Shown: positions 53,853 to 64,000 of the stretch, piece by piece
Layout: every line of letters starts with the position of its first letter
Numbering within the stretch: the stretch's first letter is position 1
Origin: Pseudomonas fluorescens
GTDB taxonomy: Bacteria > Pseudomonadota > Gammaproteobacteria > Pseudomonadales > Pseudomonadaceae
Length of the DNA: 64,000 nucleotides
Assembly: GCF_000967965.1 (NCBI RefSeq)
Contig: NZ_LACC01000012.1
Location: 268,751 to 332,750 of the forward strand
Direction: 5' to 3'
Program-made: the position numbers and the translations under genes
Notes under the pieces: generated by a model
Seen by the model: only the letters and a program-made list of their open reading frames with translations
The model's database searches: none
What the model was told of the DNA's origin: nothing

Positions 53853-55148
53853 TTATTCCTGGTTTTCGCCACGCTCGCGGGCAATGGCGCGGTAGCCAAT
53901 GTCCTTGCGATAGAAACAGCCTTCCCAATCAATCGAAGCCGCCAGCTTGTAGGCTTGTTGTTGTGCAGCGTCGACGCTGGCACCCATGGCCGTGGCGCAA
54001 AGCACCCGACCACCGGCCGTTACGACTTGACCGTCATTGAGCGCAGTACCGGCGTGGAAGACTTTGCCTTCCAGTGCGGCGGCTGCATCCAGCCCCTTGA
54101 TGGCCACGCCTTTGGCGTAGTCACCAGGATAGCCGCCAGCGGCCAGGACGATGCCGACGCTCGGGCGTGGATCCCATTGTGCTTCTACTTTGTCCAGCGC
54201 CTGGGCCAGGGCGGCCTCGACCAGCAGCACCAGGCTCGACTGCAGGCGCAGCATCACCGGTTGGGTCTCAGGGTCGCCGAAGCGGCAGTTGAATTCGATG
54301 ACTTTTGGGTTACCAGCCTTGTCGATCATCAGACCGGCGTACAGGAAACCAGTGTAGACGTTGCCTTCCTCGGCCATGCCGCGCACGGTCGGCCAGATCA
54401 CCAGGTCCATGACGCGCTTGTGCACTTCGGCGGTGACCACTGGCGCCGGGGAGTAAGCACCCATGCCACCGGTGTTTGGACCGGTATCGCCGTCACCGAC
54501 GCGTTTGTGATCCTGGCTGGTGGCCATCGGCAGTACGTTCTTGCCGTCGACCATGACAATGAAACTGGCTTCTTCGCCGTCCAGGAACTCTTCGATGACC
54601 ACGCGCGAACCCGCATCGCCAAAGGCATTGCCCGCCAGCATGTCACGCACGGCGTCTTCGGCTTCGGCCAGGGTCATGGCGACGATCACGCCTTTACCGG
54701 CGGCCAGGCCATCGGCCTTGATCACGATCGGAGCGCCTTTTTCACGCAGATAAGCCAGGGCCGGCTCGATCTCGGTGAAGTTCTGGTAGTCGGCAGTCGG
54801 GATCTTGTGGCGAGCCAGGAAGTCCTTGGTGAAGGCTTTGGAACCTTCCAGCTGCGCAGCGCCAGCGGTCGGACCGAAGCAATCCAGGCCGCGGCTGCGG
54901 AACAGGTCCACAACACCGGCAACCAGTGGCACTTCAGGGCCAACGATGGTCAGGGAAACGTTTTTCTCGGCAAAGTCTGCCAGTTGCTCAAGCGCCAGTA
55001 CGTCGATGGCGACGTTCTCGCACTTGGCTTCGATGGCGGTACCGGCGTTGCCCGGAGCTACGAAAACCTTCTGCACGCGCGGATCCTGAGCCACTTTCCA
55101 GGCCAGTGCGTGTTCACGGCCACCGCTGCCAATGATCAAAACATTCAT
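53853..55148 (-). CDS. purD: Phosphoribosylamine-glycine ligase
   Basis: 431 residues, normal length. The ATP-grasp elements are visible (V-I-K-A-D-G-L-A-A-G-K-G-V, E-F-N-C-R-F-G-D-P-E-T-Q) and the start MNVLIIGSGGREHALAW is diagnostic. It makes GAR from phosphoribosylamine and glycine in purine synthesis. It follows purH after 188 bp that contain a very strong hairpin. Confidence 0.98.
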   Translation of the reverse strand: MNVLIIGSGGREHALAWKVAQDPRVQKVFVAPGNAGTAIEAKCENVAIDVLALEQLADFAEKNVSLTIVGPEVPLVAGVVDLFRSRGLDCFGPTAGAAQLEGSKAFTKDFLARHKIPTADYQNFTEIEPALAYLREKGAPIVIKADGLAAGKGVIVAMTLAEAEDAVRDMLAGNAFGDAGSRVVIEEFLDGEEASFIVMVDGKNVLPMATSQDHKRVGDGDTGPNTGGMGAYSPAPVVTAEVHKRVMDLVIWPTVRGMAEEGNVYTGFLYAGLMIDKAGNPKVIEFNCRFGDPETQPVMLRLQSSLVLLVEAALAQALDKVEAQWDPRPSVGIVLAAGGYPGDYAKGVAIKGLDAAAALEGKVFHAGTALNDGQVVTAGGRVLCATAMGASVDAAQQQAYKLAASIDWEGCFYRKDIGYRAIARERGENQE

Positions 55149-55237
55149 TTCAAAAACCTCGGATGACGCTAATTCTGTTTAGGACCCAAAGCGCTTCACG
55201 CCCTGGGAGGTTGCAATGACGCCGGTAGATGCAAAGC

Positions 55238-55297
55238 GGAGCCCACCTCGATGAGCGGAGTTGCCTTCTGGCAATGAGCATCATCGAGGTGGGCTCC
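55238..55297. other. Perfect 17-bp inverted repeat between purH and purD
   Basis: ggagcccacctcgatga (55238-55254) and tcatcgaggtgggctcc (55281-55297) are exact complements. Inside the loop a second stem ttgcc-ttct-ggcaa forms. It lies about 40 nt past the purH stop and 90 nt before the purD ATG. Neither flank has a T-tract. It could be an attenuator, a processing site, or a remnant mobile repeat. Confidence 0.75.
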
Positions 55298-55336
55298 AAC
55301 GCAGCAGATGCCGGCGTCAGTGCGACCGTTGCCGTA

Positions 55337-56944
55337 TTAGTGACGGAAGTGGCGCATGCCGGTGAATACCATCGCGATGCCGGCTTCGTCGGCAGCAGCA
55401 ATCACTTCGGCATCACGCATCGAGCCGCCTGGTTGGATCACGGCAGTCACGCCCGCCTTGGCCGCATTGTCCAGACCGTCGCGGAACGGGAAGAAAGCGT
55501 CGGAAGCCATCACCGAACCGGCTACCTGCAGGCCAGCGTGCTCAGCCTTGATGGCCGCAATACGTGCCGAGTTCACGCGGCTCATCTGGCCGGCGCCGAC
55601 ACCGATGGTCTGGCGATTCTTGGCGTAGACGATGGCGTTGGACTTGACGTACTTGGCAACTTTCCAGGCAAAGATCAGGTCGTGGATTTCTTGCTCGCTC
55701 GGTGCGCGCTTGGTCACTACTTTCAGGTCGTCGGCGCCGATCATGCCGATGTCGCGGCTCTGTACCAGCAGGCCACCGTTAACGCGCTTGTAGTCCCAGG
55801 CAGCAGCGCGGTCAGCCGACCACTCGCCGCAGGCCAGCAGGCGTACGTTGGCTTTGGCAGCGACGATGGCGCGGGCCTCTTCGCTGACCGACGGAGCGAT
55901 GATCACTTCGACGAACTGACGCTCGACGATGGCCTTGGCGGTCTCAGCGTCCAGTTCGCGGTTGAAGGCGATGATGCCGCCGAATGCCGATTCGGTGTCG
56001 GTGGCGTAGGCCAGGTCGTAGGCCTTGCGGATGCCGCCTTCGGCATCAGGGCTGACAGCCACGCCGCACGGGTTGGCGTGCTTGACGATTACGCAAGCCG
56101 GCTTGACGAAGCTCTTCACGCATTCCAGCGCGGCGTCGGTGTCGGCCACGTTGTTGTACGACAGTTCCTTGCCTTGCAGCTGGGTCGCGGTGGCGATGCC
56201 GACTTCGGCAGGCTTGGCTTCAACATAGAACGCCGCGCTCTGGTGCGGGTTCTCGCCGTAGCGCATTTCCTGGGCCTTGATGAACTGGCTGTTGAAGGTG
56301 CGCGGGAACTCGCTGCGGCCTTCGGTGCTCAGGGTTTCAGCCGTCTGGTTCACGGTGCCCATGTAGTTGGCGATCATGCCGTCGTAGGCGGCAGTGTGTT
56401 CGAAGGCCTTGAGCATCAGGTCGAAACGCTGGGCGTAGGTCAGGCCGCCGGCTTTCAGGTTTTCCAGTACGTTGGCGTAATCGCCGGCGTTCACCACGAT
56501 CGCTACGTCTTTATGGTTTTTCGCTGCCGAACGAACCATGGTCGGGCCACCGATGTCGATGTTCTCGATGGCGGTCGGCAGGTCGCAGCCTGGCTTGTTG
56601 ATGGTGGCTTCGAACGGGTACAGGTTGACCGCTACCAGGTCGATCGGCTTGATGCCGTGCTCGTTCATGATGGCGTCGTCGATACCGCGACGACCGAGGA
56701 TCCCACCGTGGATTTTCGGGTGCAGGGTCTTCACCCGGCCGTCCATCATTTCGGCAAAGCCTGTGTAATCCGCGACTTCCACTGCGGCAACGCCGTTGTC
56801 CTGCAGCAGCTTGAACGTCCCACCGGTGGAGAGGATCTCGACGCCCAGGGCTTCAAGCTCCTTGGCGAATTCGAGGATCCCGGTCTTGTCGGAAACGCTG
56901 ATCAAGGCGCGGCGGATCGGCAGGCGGGTAGTCTGGTCGGTCAT
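55337..56944 (-). CDS. purH: Bifunctional AICAR transformylase/IMP cyclohydrolase
   Basis: 535 residues from the ATG at 56944 (M-T-D-Q-T-T-R); the frame is open seven codons further, without a good ribosome-binding site. The N-terminal MGS-like cyclohydrolase contains S-V-S-D-K-T-G and the C-terminal transformylase has [10 protein letters not shown]. It carries out the last two steps of IMP synthesis. A terminator separates it from fis. Confidence 0.97.
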   Translation of the reverse strand: MTDQTTRLPIRRALISVSDKTGILEFAKELEALGVEILSTGGTFKLLQDNGVAAVEVADYTGFAEMMDGRVKTLHPKIHGGILGRRGIDDAIMNEHGIKPIDLVAVNLYPFEATINKPGCDLPTAIENIDIGGPTMVRSAAKNHKDVAIVVNAGDYANVLENLKAGGLTYAQRFDLMLKAFEHTAAYDGMIANYMGTVNQTAETLSTEGRSEFPRTFNSQFIKAQEMRYGENPHQSAAFYVEAKPAEVGIATATQLQGKELSYNNVADTDAALECVKSFVKPACVIVKHANPCGVAVSPDAEGGIRKAYDLAYATDTESAFGGIIAFNRELDAETAKAIVERQFVEVIIAPSVSEEARAIVAAKANVRLLACGEWSADRAAAWDYKRVNGGLLVQSRDIGMIGADDLKVVTKRAPSEQEIHDLIFAWKVAKYVKSNAIVYAKNRQTIGVGAGQMSRVNSARIAAIKAEHAGLQVAGSVMASDAFFPFRDGLDNAAKAGVTAVIQPGGSMRDAEVIAAADEAGIAMVFTGMRHFRH

Positions 56945-56976
56945 CTCAATTTCCATCAAAAGCAAAGGAAGTCAGC

Positions 56977-57010
56977 AAAAAAGGCGACCGGTTTTACGCG
57001 GGCGCCTTTC
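56977..57010 (-). terminator. Rho-independent terminator after dusB-fis
   Basis: On the minus strand aaaggcg and cgccttttttgc form a stem around about 16 nt and end in a T-run. It lies about 17 nt past the fis stop. Confidence 0.85.
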
Positions 57011-57026
57011 TGGTTTGATTGAATGC

Positions 57027-57347
57027 TTACAGCAAATCGTACTGCTTGAGTTTCTTGCGCAGCGTGCCCCGGTTCAGCCCGAGCATCTCACTGGCCTTGG
57101 TCTGGTTGCCCTTGACGTAATTCATTACGCACTCGAGCAGGGGGGCCTCGACTTCGGAGAGCACCAGGTTGTACACATCCGTGACGGCAGCGCCCTCAAG
57201 GTGGGCGAAATAATTGTGCAGCGCCTTCTCGACACTCCCGCGAAGGGTCTGGCCTTCTTCGCTTGGCGTATTGAGGTGCTGTTTCAAATTCACGTTGTCG
57301 CTCACGGGTGTTGTTCCACTCACTAAAGTCTCGGTCATCATCGTCAT
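57027..57347 (-). CDS. fis: DNA-binding protein Fis
   Basis: 106 residues from the ATG at 57347, which overlaps the dusB stop (ATGA). The C-terminal helix-turn-helix [20 protein letters not shown] is canonical. Fis bends DNA and tunes growth-phase transcription. dusB-fis is a conserved operon; both are translated from one message. Confidence 0.98.
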   Translation of the reverse strand: MTMMTETLVSGTTPVSDNVNLKQHLNTPSEEGQTLRGSVEKALHNYFAHLEGAAVTDVYNLVLSEVEAPLLECVMNYVKGNQTKASEMLGLNRGTLRKKLKQYDLL

Positions 57348-58354
57348 GCGGCCACCCACTCTCCGTCCCCTGTCAGGCTCTTGTAACGCTCGGCGAAAAA
57401 CGCCCGAACGTTGGCGCATTGTGTATCCGTACCATCCAAACGATTGAAGTGGGCGCGAAACTCCCTGGCGCCCGGCAGGGTTGCGAGATACCAGCCCACA
57501 TGCTTTCGAGCAATGCGCACGCCCATGACATCGCCATAGAAGGCGTGCAGGGCGGCCAGATGCTCTAGCAGAATGCGTTCCACCTCGATCAGTTCCAACG
57601 CCGGGAGTTTCTCGCCGGTACGCAGGAAATGGTCGATCTCGCGAAAAATCCATGGCCGCCCCTGGGCAGCCCGGCCAATCAACAGGCCATCGGCACCGGT
57701 CGCGTCGAGCACGTACCGGGCTTTTTCCGGCGAATCGATATCGCCATTGGCGAAGACCGGGATCGACACTGCCTGCTTGATCGCGGCAATGGTGTCGTAC
57801 TCGGCTTCACCGGTGTACAGGTCGGCACGGGTGCGGCCATGCACCGCCAGCGCCGTAATGCCTGCCTGCTCGGCGATCTTCGCCACCGTCAGGCCATTCT
57901 TGTTGTCCCGGTCCCAACCGGTCCGGATCTTCAGGGTAACCGGCACATCGACCGCAGCCACGACGGCCTGCAGGATCTCGGTTACCAGGAGTTCATCCTT
58001 CAACAGTGCGGAACCGGCAGCCTTGTTGCAGACTTTTTTTGCCGGACAGCCCATGTTGATATCAATGATCTGCGCACCCATTTCAACGTTGGCACGGGCG
58101 GCGTCCGCCAGCATCTGCGCGTCCCCACCGGCGATCTGTACCGAGCGTGGCTCGGGATCACCTTCGTGGATCATGCGCATGCGCGACTTGCGGGTGTTCC
58201 ACAAACTCATGTCGCTGGTGACCATTTCCGAGACGACCAGTCCCGCACCCAAGCGCTTGCACAGCTGACGAAAGGGCTGGTCGGTGACTCCCGCCATGGG
58301 GGCGAGAATCAAGCTGTTATGTAATGTGTATGGGCCGATGCGTACCGCCGACAT
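57344..58354 (-). CDS. dusB: tRNA-dihydrouridine synthase B
   Basis: 336 residues. M-A-G-V-T-D near the N-terminus binds FMN, and the catalytic cysteine is C103 in N-M-G-C-P-A-K-K-V. It reduces uridine in the tRNA D-loop. It is the first gene of the dusB-fis unit; the ~185 bp upstream hold the promoter. Confidence 0.97.
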   Translation of the reverse strand: MSAVRIGPYTLHNSLILAPMAGVTDQPFRQLCKRLGAGLVVSEMVTSDMSLWNTRKSRMRMIHEGDPEPRSVQIAGGDAQMLADAARANVEMGAQIIDINMGCPAKKVCNKAAGSALLKDELLVTEILQAVVAAVDVPVTLKIRTGWDRDNKNGLTVAKIAEQAGITALAVHGRTRADLYTGEAEYDTIAAIKQAVSIPVFANGDIDSPEKARYVLDATGADGLLIGRAAQGRPWIFREIDHFLRTGEKLPALELIEVERILLEHLAALHAFYGDVMGVRIARKHVGWYLATLPGAREFRAHFNRLDGTDTQCANVRAFFAERYKSLTGDGEWVAA

Positions 58355-58538
58355 AGGACTTCCCTGTTGTGGGGCCGGATCATGAGAGTTCGAAAAAGGG
58401 TTGGCATGATACCCGCTCTCGATGACTGGATAAAGGCTGAATTGAACAAATTCTGAACAGTTATTCTGTTATTACCCGTGGTTTGGTTCGCCCGGGGCAG
58501 TCAGAAAGCCGGCGTTAATCCGGGAACAATGAAGCGTT

Positions 58539-59792
58539 TCACTCCGGAGAGTGAAAGCTCAGACTGTAGTTCACGGCCTTGGCACCTGGGTCGAGAATGT
58601 CCAGGGCGATGTGGATCGGCGTTTGCGGAGGCATCTCCGCCATGCCTTCGAGATCGCCATTGAGGTATTCGCCAGGCTTGAAGCGACGACTGGCGATCAG
58701 ATGGCCATTGAGGTCGGCGAAGCGCAGTTCCAGCAGCGGGAAGGGCTGGGAGAAGGGCGCGCGGTTATAGATGATCGCATCGACCACCAGGGCGCCATTG
58801 AACTCGGGATGGCTGCGCACCACCAGGTTGCTGCTCTTGATTTTCGCGATGTCGACTTTGGAGGGCACGATGCAGCCGATTTGCGGGCACAGTTGCTGGA
58901 ACCACGGGCGATATTGATCCTGTCGCGCCAGTTCGTCGAAATGGTAGGCGATGTACTGGCCGGCGAGGGCGCCAGCGGCAATCAGCACCAGTAGCAGCCA
59001 CAACAACCGTCGGCCCCAGGGCGAGCGGCGTTTTTGCCAGTCCAGTTGCAGCGGATCGTCGGTCAGGTCTTGCAGCACTTCGGCACGCACGCCCGGCTCG
59101 CTGCGTTCGCGTCGCTTGCGCAGCGGTTCGATCGAGGGCAGGTTGTCGTCGATTTCGCTCTCGTCGGCGGCCGACAGGCGTTCGCGGTTCAGCGGCGCAT
59201 CGAGAGGGTCGTGCAGTCGCAAATGGGGTGGCTGCGGTTCGTCGTCGAGATCAACCGGTTCCAGGGACAGCGAAGGTTCGGTGCGCGAGGCTTTGCTCGG
59301 TTCGACCATCGGCTCTGGCGTTTCAAGGCTGTCGAGCGGTTCGTCGAGTTGCGCGCGATCGGCCGCCGACTCACTGAACAGGCTGTCGGACCACGGCTCC
59401 TCGTCGTCATGCTCGTTGCTGTCGCGACGGGCACTCAGCGAGTCCTCGCGATGGCGGCCGAGTTCGGTAGTCGGCTGGATTTCCCGCTGTTCGAGCCGGG
59501 CGAGTTCTTCGTCGAGGTCGAGGCTGTCCAGGTCCAGTTCAGTCGCGCTCCATTGCTTTTGGCTGATGGCGCGCGGCGCTGATGACTCAGGGGGTTCCTC
59601 AGGCTGCACAGGCGGGAGCGGCATCGCGACCGGTGCTTCCTTGCCGGCCTGCTCAAGCAGCTGCCTGGCGGCATTGAACACCTGCAGGCAGGAGCCGCAA
59701 CGAACTACCCCGCGAGCCACGCTCAATTGGGCATGGCTAACGCGGAAGCTGGTTTGGCAATGCGGGCACTGGGTGACGAAGCTGTCGGTCAT
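58539..59792 (-). CDS. Zinc-ribbon and DUF3426 membrane protein
   Basis: 417 residues. An N-terminal MJ0042-type zinc ribbon has two CxxC pairs (Q-C-P-H-C-Q and R-C-G-S-C). An acidic, Ser/Glu-rich linker (~50-240) follows, one membrane helix (about 263-285, LLWLLLVLIAAGALAG), and a C-terminal DUF3426 domain of ~150 residues. The zinc ribbon would lie in the cytoplasm and DUF3426 in the periplasm. It is adjacent to prmA in Pseudomonas, and its function is unknown. Confidence 0.9.
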   Translation of the reverse strand: MTDSFVTQCPHCQTSFRVSHAQLSVARGVVRCGSCLQVFNAARQLLEQAGKEAPVAMPLPPVQPEEPPESSAPRAISQKQWSATELDLDSLDLDEELARLEQREIQPTTELGRHREDSLSARRDSNEHDDEEPWSDSLFSESAADRAQLDEPLDSLETPEPMVEPSKASRTEPSLSLEPVDLDDEPQPPHLRLHDPLDAPLNRERLSAADESEIDDNLPSIEPLRKRRERSEPGVRAEVLQDLTDDPLQLDWQKRRSPWGRRLLWLLLVLIAAGALAGQYIAYHFDELARQDQYRPWFQQLCPQIGCIVPSKVDIAKIKSSNLVVRSHPEFNGALVVDAIIYNRAPFSQPFPLLELRFADLNGHLIASRRFKPGEYLNGDLEGMAEMPPQTPIHIALDILDPGAKAVNYSLSFHSPE

Positions 59793-59822
59793 GCGGCGAT
59801 CCGGATTATGCAGGCAATCATT

Positions 59823-60701
59823 CTAGCGCCGACGGCCAGTGATGCGCACCCAGCCATCGCGATTGGCGATCGGATCCAGATCGAAGTCCTTGGCGTAGGC
59901 GGCAGCGACTTCGTCACCCTGTTCGGCGAGGATGCCCGACAGCGCCAGGCGACCGCCCGACTTGACCAGGCCGGACAGCTGTGGCGCCAGGGACACCAGA
60001 GGGCCGGCAAGAATGTTGGCCACCAGCACGTCGGCCTGCACCTGCGGCAGGTCTTCCGGCAAATACAATGGGAACAGTTCATCGGCGATACCGTTGCGCC
60101 CGGCGTTGTCGCGGGAGGCTTCCAGCGCCTGCACGTCGATATCGGTGCCCACGGCCTCTTTGGCGCCCAGCAACAGGGCGGCGATCGCCAGAATCCCCGA
60201 GCCGCAGCCGAAGTCCAGCACGTTGCAGTCTTTCAGGTCCTGACCGTCGAGCCATTCCAGGCACAGTGCGGTGGTCGGGTGGGTGCCGGTGCCGAACGCC
60301 AGGCCCGGATCCAGCAGCAGGTTCACCGCGTCAGGTTCTGGTGCGGCGTGCCAGCTCGGCACGATCCACAGGCGCTGGCCGAATTGCATTGGCTGGAAAC
60401 CATCCATCCAGCTGCGCTCCCAGTCCTGGTCTTCGATCACTTCGCTGTGGTGCTCGGGCAGCGGGCTGCCGGTCAGCAGTTCCAGATGGGCCAGTACCGG
60501 GCCTGGCTCGGTGCCGCCTTCGAACAGGGCCAGCAGGTGCGTGTGGGACCACAGCGGCGTGGTGTTGAGTTCCGGCTCGAAGATCGGCTGATCTTCGGCG
60601 TCCATGAAGGTCACCGACACGGCGCCCACTTCAAGGAAAGCGTCTTCATAGGTTTCGGCTTGTTCTGGGCTGATGGCGAGACGTACTTGCAGCCAAGGCA
60701 T
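59823..60701 (-). CDS. prmA: Ribosomal protein L11 methyltransferase
   Basis: 292 residues from the ATG at 60701; the open frame further upstream runs into a REPIN and is not coding. The SAM motif D-F-G-C-G-S-G is at 163-169, and [11 protein letters not shown] follows. It trimethylates L11 at several amino groups. It is followed 30 nt later by the zinc-ribbon gene. Confidence 0.97.
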   Translation of the reverse strand: MPWLQVRLAISPEQAETYEDAFLEVGAVSVTFMDAEDQPIFEPELNTTPLWSHTHLLALFEGGTEPGPVLAHLELLTGSPLPEHHSEVIEDQDWERSWMDGFQPMQFGQRLWIVPSWHAAPEPDAVNLLLDPGLAFGTGTHPTTALCLEWLDGQDLKDCNVLDFGCGSGILAIAALLLGAKEAVGTDIDVQALEASRDNAGRNGIADELFPLYLPEDLPQVQADVLVANILAGPLVSLAPQLSGLVKSGGRLALSGILAEQGDEVAAAYAKDFDLDPIANRDGWVRITGRRR

Positions 60702-60821
60702 GGCGGGCACCTTTGAAAAATATTGATTGCAGCCTGGTGGGCTGCGAGAAGGACGCAAGTTTACGCGAGCGCGGGGCAGATGACGACCGGGTTGGTAGAG
60801 TTCAGGTGTGAACGAAAGACC

Positions 60822-60955
60822 TGTGGCGAGGGAGCTTGCTCCCGCTGGAGCGCGAAGCGGTCCCAAAACGGCAGGCACGGTTCTGTCTGGTCTGGCCCGG
60901 CTTGATGGTTTTGCGGTTGCTGTGCAACCGAGCGGGAGCAAGCTCCCTCGCCACA
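60822..60955. repeat. REPIN, class 1
   Basis: tgtggcgagggagcttgctc and the inverted gagcaagctccctcgccaca enclose about 90 bp. With the terminator at 60987 it accounts for most of the 326-bp gap between prmA and accC. The remainder near prmA must hold its promoter; I see no clear -35/-10. Confidence 0.93.
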
Positions 60956-60986
60956 GAGATACGGTGCGCAGTAATGTCCAGATACA

Positions 60987-61012
60987 ACAAAGCCGCCCGA
61001 AGGCGGCTTTGT
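60987..61012 (-). terminator. Rho-independent terminator after accC
   Basis: acaaagccgcc and ggcggctttgt pair around the stable loop cgaa (ttcg on the minus strand), about 16 nt past the accC stop, ending the aroQ-accB-accC unit. Confidence 0.88.
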
Positions 61013-61027
61013 CGATGGGGTCGAAGC

Positions 61028-62386
61028 TTAGTGCTTCTCGCCAGCCAGCTTGTGCTCGAGGTAGTGAATGTTCACGCCCCCTTTGCAGAAGCCTTCATCG
61101 CGGGTCAGGTCGCGGTGCAGCGGGATGTTGGTCTTGATCCCGTCGACCACGATCTCGTCCAGCGCATTGCGCATGCGCGCCATGGCTTCGTCGCGAGTTG
61201 CGCCGTAGGTGATCAGCTTGCCGATCAACGAATCGTAGTTCGGCGGAACGGCATAACCACTGTACAGGTGCGAGTCGACGCGAACGCCGTTGCCGCCTGG
61301 GGCGTGGAAATGCTTGACCGTGCCCGGGCTCGGCATGAAGGTTTTCGGGTCTTCGGCGTTGATCCGGCATTCCAGCGCGTGACCGCGGATGACCACGTCA
61401 TCCTGGGTGAACGACAGCTTGTTGCCGGCGGCGATGCTGAGCATCTCCTTGACGATGTCGATGCCGGTGACCATTTCCGAAACCGGGTGCTCTACCTGGA
61501 CACGAGTGTTCATCTCGATGAAGTAGAAGTGACCGTTTTCGTACAGGAACTCGAAAGTGCCTGCGCCACGGTAACCGATATCGATGCAAGCCTTGACGCA
61601 GCGTGCGAGTACTTCCTCACGTGCGTTCTCGTCGATGCCCGGTGCCGGCGCTTCTTCGAGAACCTTCTGGTGACGACGTTGCAGCGAGCAGTCGCGGTCG
61701 CCCAGATGGATAGCGTGGCCCTGGCCATCGGAAAGTACCTGAACTTCCACGTGGCGTGGGTTGGTCAGGAATTTTTCCAGATAGACCATCGGGTTGCCGA
61801 ACGCCGCGCCAGCTTCGGAGCGGGTCAGTTTGGCCGAGGAAATCAGGTCTTCTTCTTTATGCACAACGCGCATGCCGCGACCACCGCCGCCGCCAGCGGC
61901 CTTGATGATCACCGGGTAACCGACTTCGCGACCAATGCGCAGAGCGGTTTCTTCGTCTTCCGGCAGCGGGCCGTCAGAGCCCGGAACAGTCGGAACGCCG
62001 GCGGCGATCATGGCGTGCTTGGCCGATACCTTGTCGCCCATCAGGCGAATGGTTTCGGCTTTCGGGCCAATGAACGCGAAGCCGGAGTTCTCGACCTGTT
62101 CGGCGAAGTCGGCGTTTTCCGCAAGGAAGCCGTAGCCCGGGTGAATGGCGGTGGCGCCAGTCACTTCGGCCGCAGCAATGATTGCCGGAATGTGCAGGTA
62201 GGAGTGGGCGGCCGATGCCGGACCGATGCAGACGGATTCGTCTGCCAGGCCCAGGTGCATCAGTTCCTTGTCAGCCTTGGAGTAAACGGCGACGGTCTTG
62301 ATGCCCATCTCTTTGCAGGCGCGCAGGATCCGCAGGGCGATCTCACCGCGGTTGGCGATCAGAACTTTTTCCAACTTCGCAGTCAT
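61028..62386 (-). CDS. accC: Acetyl-CoA carboxylase, biotin carboxylase subunit
   Basis: 452 residues from the ATG at 62386 (GGAGAG upstream); an in-frame alternative 7 codons earlier overlaps the accB stop. The start [14 protein letters not shown], the glycine-rich [10 protein letters not shown] and M-N-T-R-V-Q-V-E-H are diagnostic. It carboxylates biotin on AccB with ATP and bicarbonate. Confidence 0.98.
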   Translation of the reverse strand: MTAKLEKVLIANRGEIALRILRACKEMGIKTVAVYSKADKELMHLGLADESVCIGPASAAHSYLHIPAIIAAAEVTGATAIHPGYGFLAENADFAEQVENSGFAFIGPKAETIRLMGDKVSAKHAMIAAGVPTVPGSDGPLPEDEETALRIGREVGYPVIIKAAGGGGGRGMRVVHKEEDLISSAKLTRSEAGAAFGNPMVYLEKFLTNPRHVEVQVLSDGQGHAIHLGDRDCSLQRRHQKVLEEAPAPGIDENAREEVLARCVKACIDIGYRGAGTFEFLYENGHFYFIEMNTRVQVEHPVSEMVTGIDIVKEMLSIAAGNKLSFTQDDVVIRGHALECRINAEDPKTFMPSPGTVKHFHAPGGNGVRVDSHLYSGYAVPPNYDSLIGKLITYGATRDEAMARMRNALDEIVVDGIKTNIPLHRDLTRDEGFCKGGVNIHYLEHKLAGEKH

Positions 62387-62403
62387 CAAAGGCTCTCCGC
62401 GGT

Positions 62404-62865
62404 TCAAACGATGGTGAACAGCGGTTGGTCGTACTCAACCGGCTGGCCGTCTTCGACGAGGATGGATTCGATCACACCGCTGGTTTCAGCTTCGATGTGG
62501 TTCATCATCTTCATGGCTTCAACGATGCACAGGGTGTCGCCTTTCTTCACGGTCTGGCCGACTTCCACGAAGGACGGCGAGCTTGGCGAAGACTTGCGAT
62601 AGAAAGTACCGACCATCGGCGAACGGGCAACGGTGCCGTTCAGTGCTGGCGCGGCGGCAGCAGCAGGTGCAGCAGCAGCCGGAGCGGCGGCAGCGACAGG
62701 CGCGGCAACCGGAGCATGCATTGGAGCTGGCGCGTAGTACTGCTGAGCCGGGGTCTTGCTATGACGGCTGATGCGTACGGACTCTTCGCCTTCCTTGATC
62801 TCGAGCTCGTCGATGCCGGACTCTTCCAGCAATTCGATCAGTTTCTTAACTTTACGGATATCCAT
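62404..62865 (-). CDS. accB: Acetyl-CoA carboxylase, biotin carboxyl carrier protein
   Basis: 153 residues. An N-terminal helical domain, an Ala/Pro-rich linker (about 45-75) and the C-terminal biotinyl domain with E-A-M-K-M (biotinylated K119) are seen. It ends 17 nt before accC and follows aroQ by 24 nt. Confidence 0.98.
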   Translation of the reverse strand: MDIRKVKKLIELLEESGIDELEIKEGEESVRISRHSKTPAQQYYAPAPMHAPVAAPVAAAAPAAAAPAAAAAPALNGTVARSPMVGTFYRKSSPSSPSFVEVGQTVKKGDTLCIVEAMKMMNHIEAETSGVIESILVEDGQPVEYDQPLFTIV

Positions 62866-62889
62866 GAATCATCAACTCCCAAGGGTCGG

Positions 62890-63345
62890 TCAGGGGCGGT
62901 TAACTTGTTGTTCAAGCTGTTCCAGGGCGGCCTCCAGGGCCAGTCGATAACCGCTGGCGCCAAGGCCGCAGATCACTCCCACCGCTACGTCGGAGAAGTA
63001 AGAGTGATGGCGGAAAGGTTCGCGTTTGTGCACGTTAGACAAATGCACTTCGATGAATGGGATGCTCACCGCCAGCAGCGCGTCACGTAATGCGACACTT
63101 GTATGTGTAAAAGCTGCTGGGTTGATCAAAATGAAGTCCACGCCTTCGCTGCGGGCAGCGTGGATGCGGTCGATCAATTCGTACTCGGCGTTGCTTTGCA
63201 GGTGCAGCAAATGGTGACCGGCTTCGCGGGCACGGCGTTCCAGGTCCTGGTTGATCTGCGCCAGCGTCGTGGCGCCGTAGGTGCCCGGTTCACGAGTGCC
63301 GAGCAGGTTCAGGTTGGGTCCGTGCAGAACGAGTAGCGTCGCCAT
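62890..63345 (-). CDS. aroQ: Type II 3-dehydroquinate dehydratase
   Basis: 151 residues. [27 protein letters not shown] and E-V-H-L-S-N are the type II signature; the catalytic Tyr follows the first motif (G-T-Y-G). It acts in the shikimate pathway and is first of aroQ-accB-accC. Confidence 0.97.
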   Translation of the reverse strand: MATLLVLHGPNLNLLGTREPGTYGATTLAQINQDLERRAREAGHHLLHLQSNAEYELIDRIHAARSEGVDFILINPAAFTHTSVALRDALLAVSIPFIEVHLSNVHKREPFRHHSYFSDVAVGVICGLGASGYRLALEAALEQLEQQVNRP

Positions 63346-63477
63346 CGGCGGTTCCTATGTTATCTGTGAGCAATTGTCAGAACCCGGCGACTATGCCGCA
63401 AAGCCTTTATGACTGTCCAGTTCTCTGCAATAGCCAGCACGATGACCGATGTTTGCGCGAAATATATGACTGCTTGA

Positions 63478-64000
63478 TTAAATATGGTCATTCGCCCTGG
63501 TTACACGTTCGGCGAAGTCTTTGGCGTTGATCTCGCCGATCACCCTCACTTCGGCGCGTTCGACACCGTCCTTGCCGAAAAACATCAGCGCCGGAGGACC
63601 GAACAACTGGTAGCGGTCGAGCAGGGCGCGTTGCTCGGCGTTGCTGGCGGTGATGTCGAAGCGGATCAGCCGGTAGCCCTTGAGGCGTTCGATGACGACA
63701 GGGTCGTCCAGCACCTCATGCTCGATGACTTTGCAACTGATGCACCAGTCGGCGTACCAGTCGAGCAGCAGCGGTGTGCCGGATGAGCGTGCGTCGGCGA
63801 GTGCGCGGTCCAGATCGGCCGGCGTGCTCACGGTTTGCCAGGTGCTGGTGTTTGGCGCGGGGCCGCTGTTGGCAACGATACGGGGCTGGCCGATCGGGTT
63901 GAACGGGTCGGTCTGGCCGCTGAAGGCGCCGTACCAGCAGGCCAGCGCGTAAAACAGCAGGAACATGCCGAGCAATTGGCCCAGGCGTTTGCGCGGTGGT
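63478..64000 (-). CDS. dipZ: Thiol:disulfide interchange protein DipZ/DsbD, C-terminal part
   Basis: The frame enters from the right edge of the window, so only the C-terminal ~173 residues are visible. A last membrane helix (MFLLFYALACWYGAF) is followed by a thioredoxin-like domain with the redox motif W-C-I-S-C and the cis-proline region (F-G-P-P-A-L-M-F-F). DsbD passes electrons from cytoplasmic thioredoxin to periplasmic disulfide isomerases. The position next to aroQ matches the genus. Confidence 0.9.
   Translation of the reverse strand, partial: PPRKRLGQLLGMFLLFYALACWYGAFSGQTDPFNPIGQPRIVANSGPAPNTSTWQTVSTPADLDRALADARSSGTPLLLDWYADWCISCKVIEHEVLDDPVVIERLKGYRLIRFDITASNAEQRALLDRYQLFGPPALMFFGKDGVERAEVRVIGEINAKDFAERVTRANDHI

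Noticed and set aside
55229..57022. 597-codon open frame opposite purH
   Set aside because: Shadow of purH and its flanks; no motifs.
60702..60941. 80-codon N-terminal extension of PrmA
   Set aside because: It is encoded by the REPIN and is not part of the family; the ATG at 60701 gives the normal PrmA start.

Overview
The window is a chromosomal segment of a Pseudomonas, most likely of the P. fluorescens group. The right-hand block retS-purD-purH-fis-dusB-(zinc-ribbon/DUF3426)-prmA, followed by dipZ-aroQ-accB-accC, is the arrangement I know from P. aeruginosa. The urt/ure block and the divergent cob genes are also typical of the genus. Paired inverted REP elements (REPINs) of the kind common in P. 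fluorescens sit in many intergenic gaps. There are no rRNA, tRNA, CRISPR or intact insertion-sequence genes.

Layout. 1-9.8 kb: a secreted tandem-repeat protein (cut by the window edge), an AsmA-like protein, a tandem pair of unrecognised genes (family members B and A), a LysR regulator divergent from an azoreductase-SMR pair, a lipase, an EamA exporter divergent from an AraC regulator, and a PsiF protein. 9.9-14 kb: an AI-2E family membrane protein, an Hsp70-like protein divergent from cbpA-cbpM, with a sigma-32-like promoter in front of cbpA. 14.4-19.7 kb: one very large gene for a 1,756-residue LRR protein with a NEL-type E3 ubiquitin ligase domain. 19.7-31 kb: nitrogen scavenging, with ureD-ureA-(two GNAT genes)-ureB-ureC and urtABCDE. 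Each operon has a sigma-54 promoter, the ureD promoter also has two NtrC-like sites 32 bp apart, and a DUF4329/JAB-like gene sits between the two operons on the opposite strand. 31-40 kb: a small secreted protein, an iron-complex-type ABC transporter, and a copper-acquisition set (PepSY protein, OprC-type receptor, two DUF2946 proteins, PCuAC chaperone). 39.9-40.6 kb: a RelE/ParE-HigA-like toxin-antitoxin pair. 40.6-49 kb: two divergent cobalamin operons, cobL-cbiD-cobK and cobG-cobH-cobI-cobJ. Two more members of the unrecognised family (C and D) stand on either side of the cobG-J operon. 50.3-64 kb: core genes marC, retS, purD, purH, fis, dusB, prmA, accC, accB, aroQ and the 3' end of dipZ.

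How the parts work together. UrtABCDE imports urea and UreABC hydrolyses it; the sigma-54/NtrC signals indicate induction under nitrogen limitation. The accessory proteins UreE, UreF and UreG are not in the window. The copper genes would bring copper across the outer membrane and buffer it in the periplasm. The cob genes run from precorrin-2 through the aerobic branch, with CbiD in the place of CobF.

The most novel signal is the four-member paralogous family A-D (2896-3585, 3664-4434, 43771-44418, 49262-50107). The proteins share a W-x(10,11)-G-(W/C) core and a similar C-terminal half, have divergent N-termini, lie in A/T-richer DNA, and are associated with long hairpins. I do not recognise a family for them. 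The large NEL ligase is the second most notable item.
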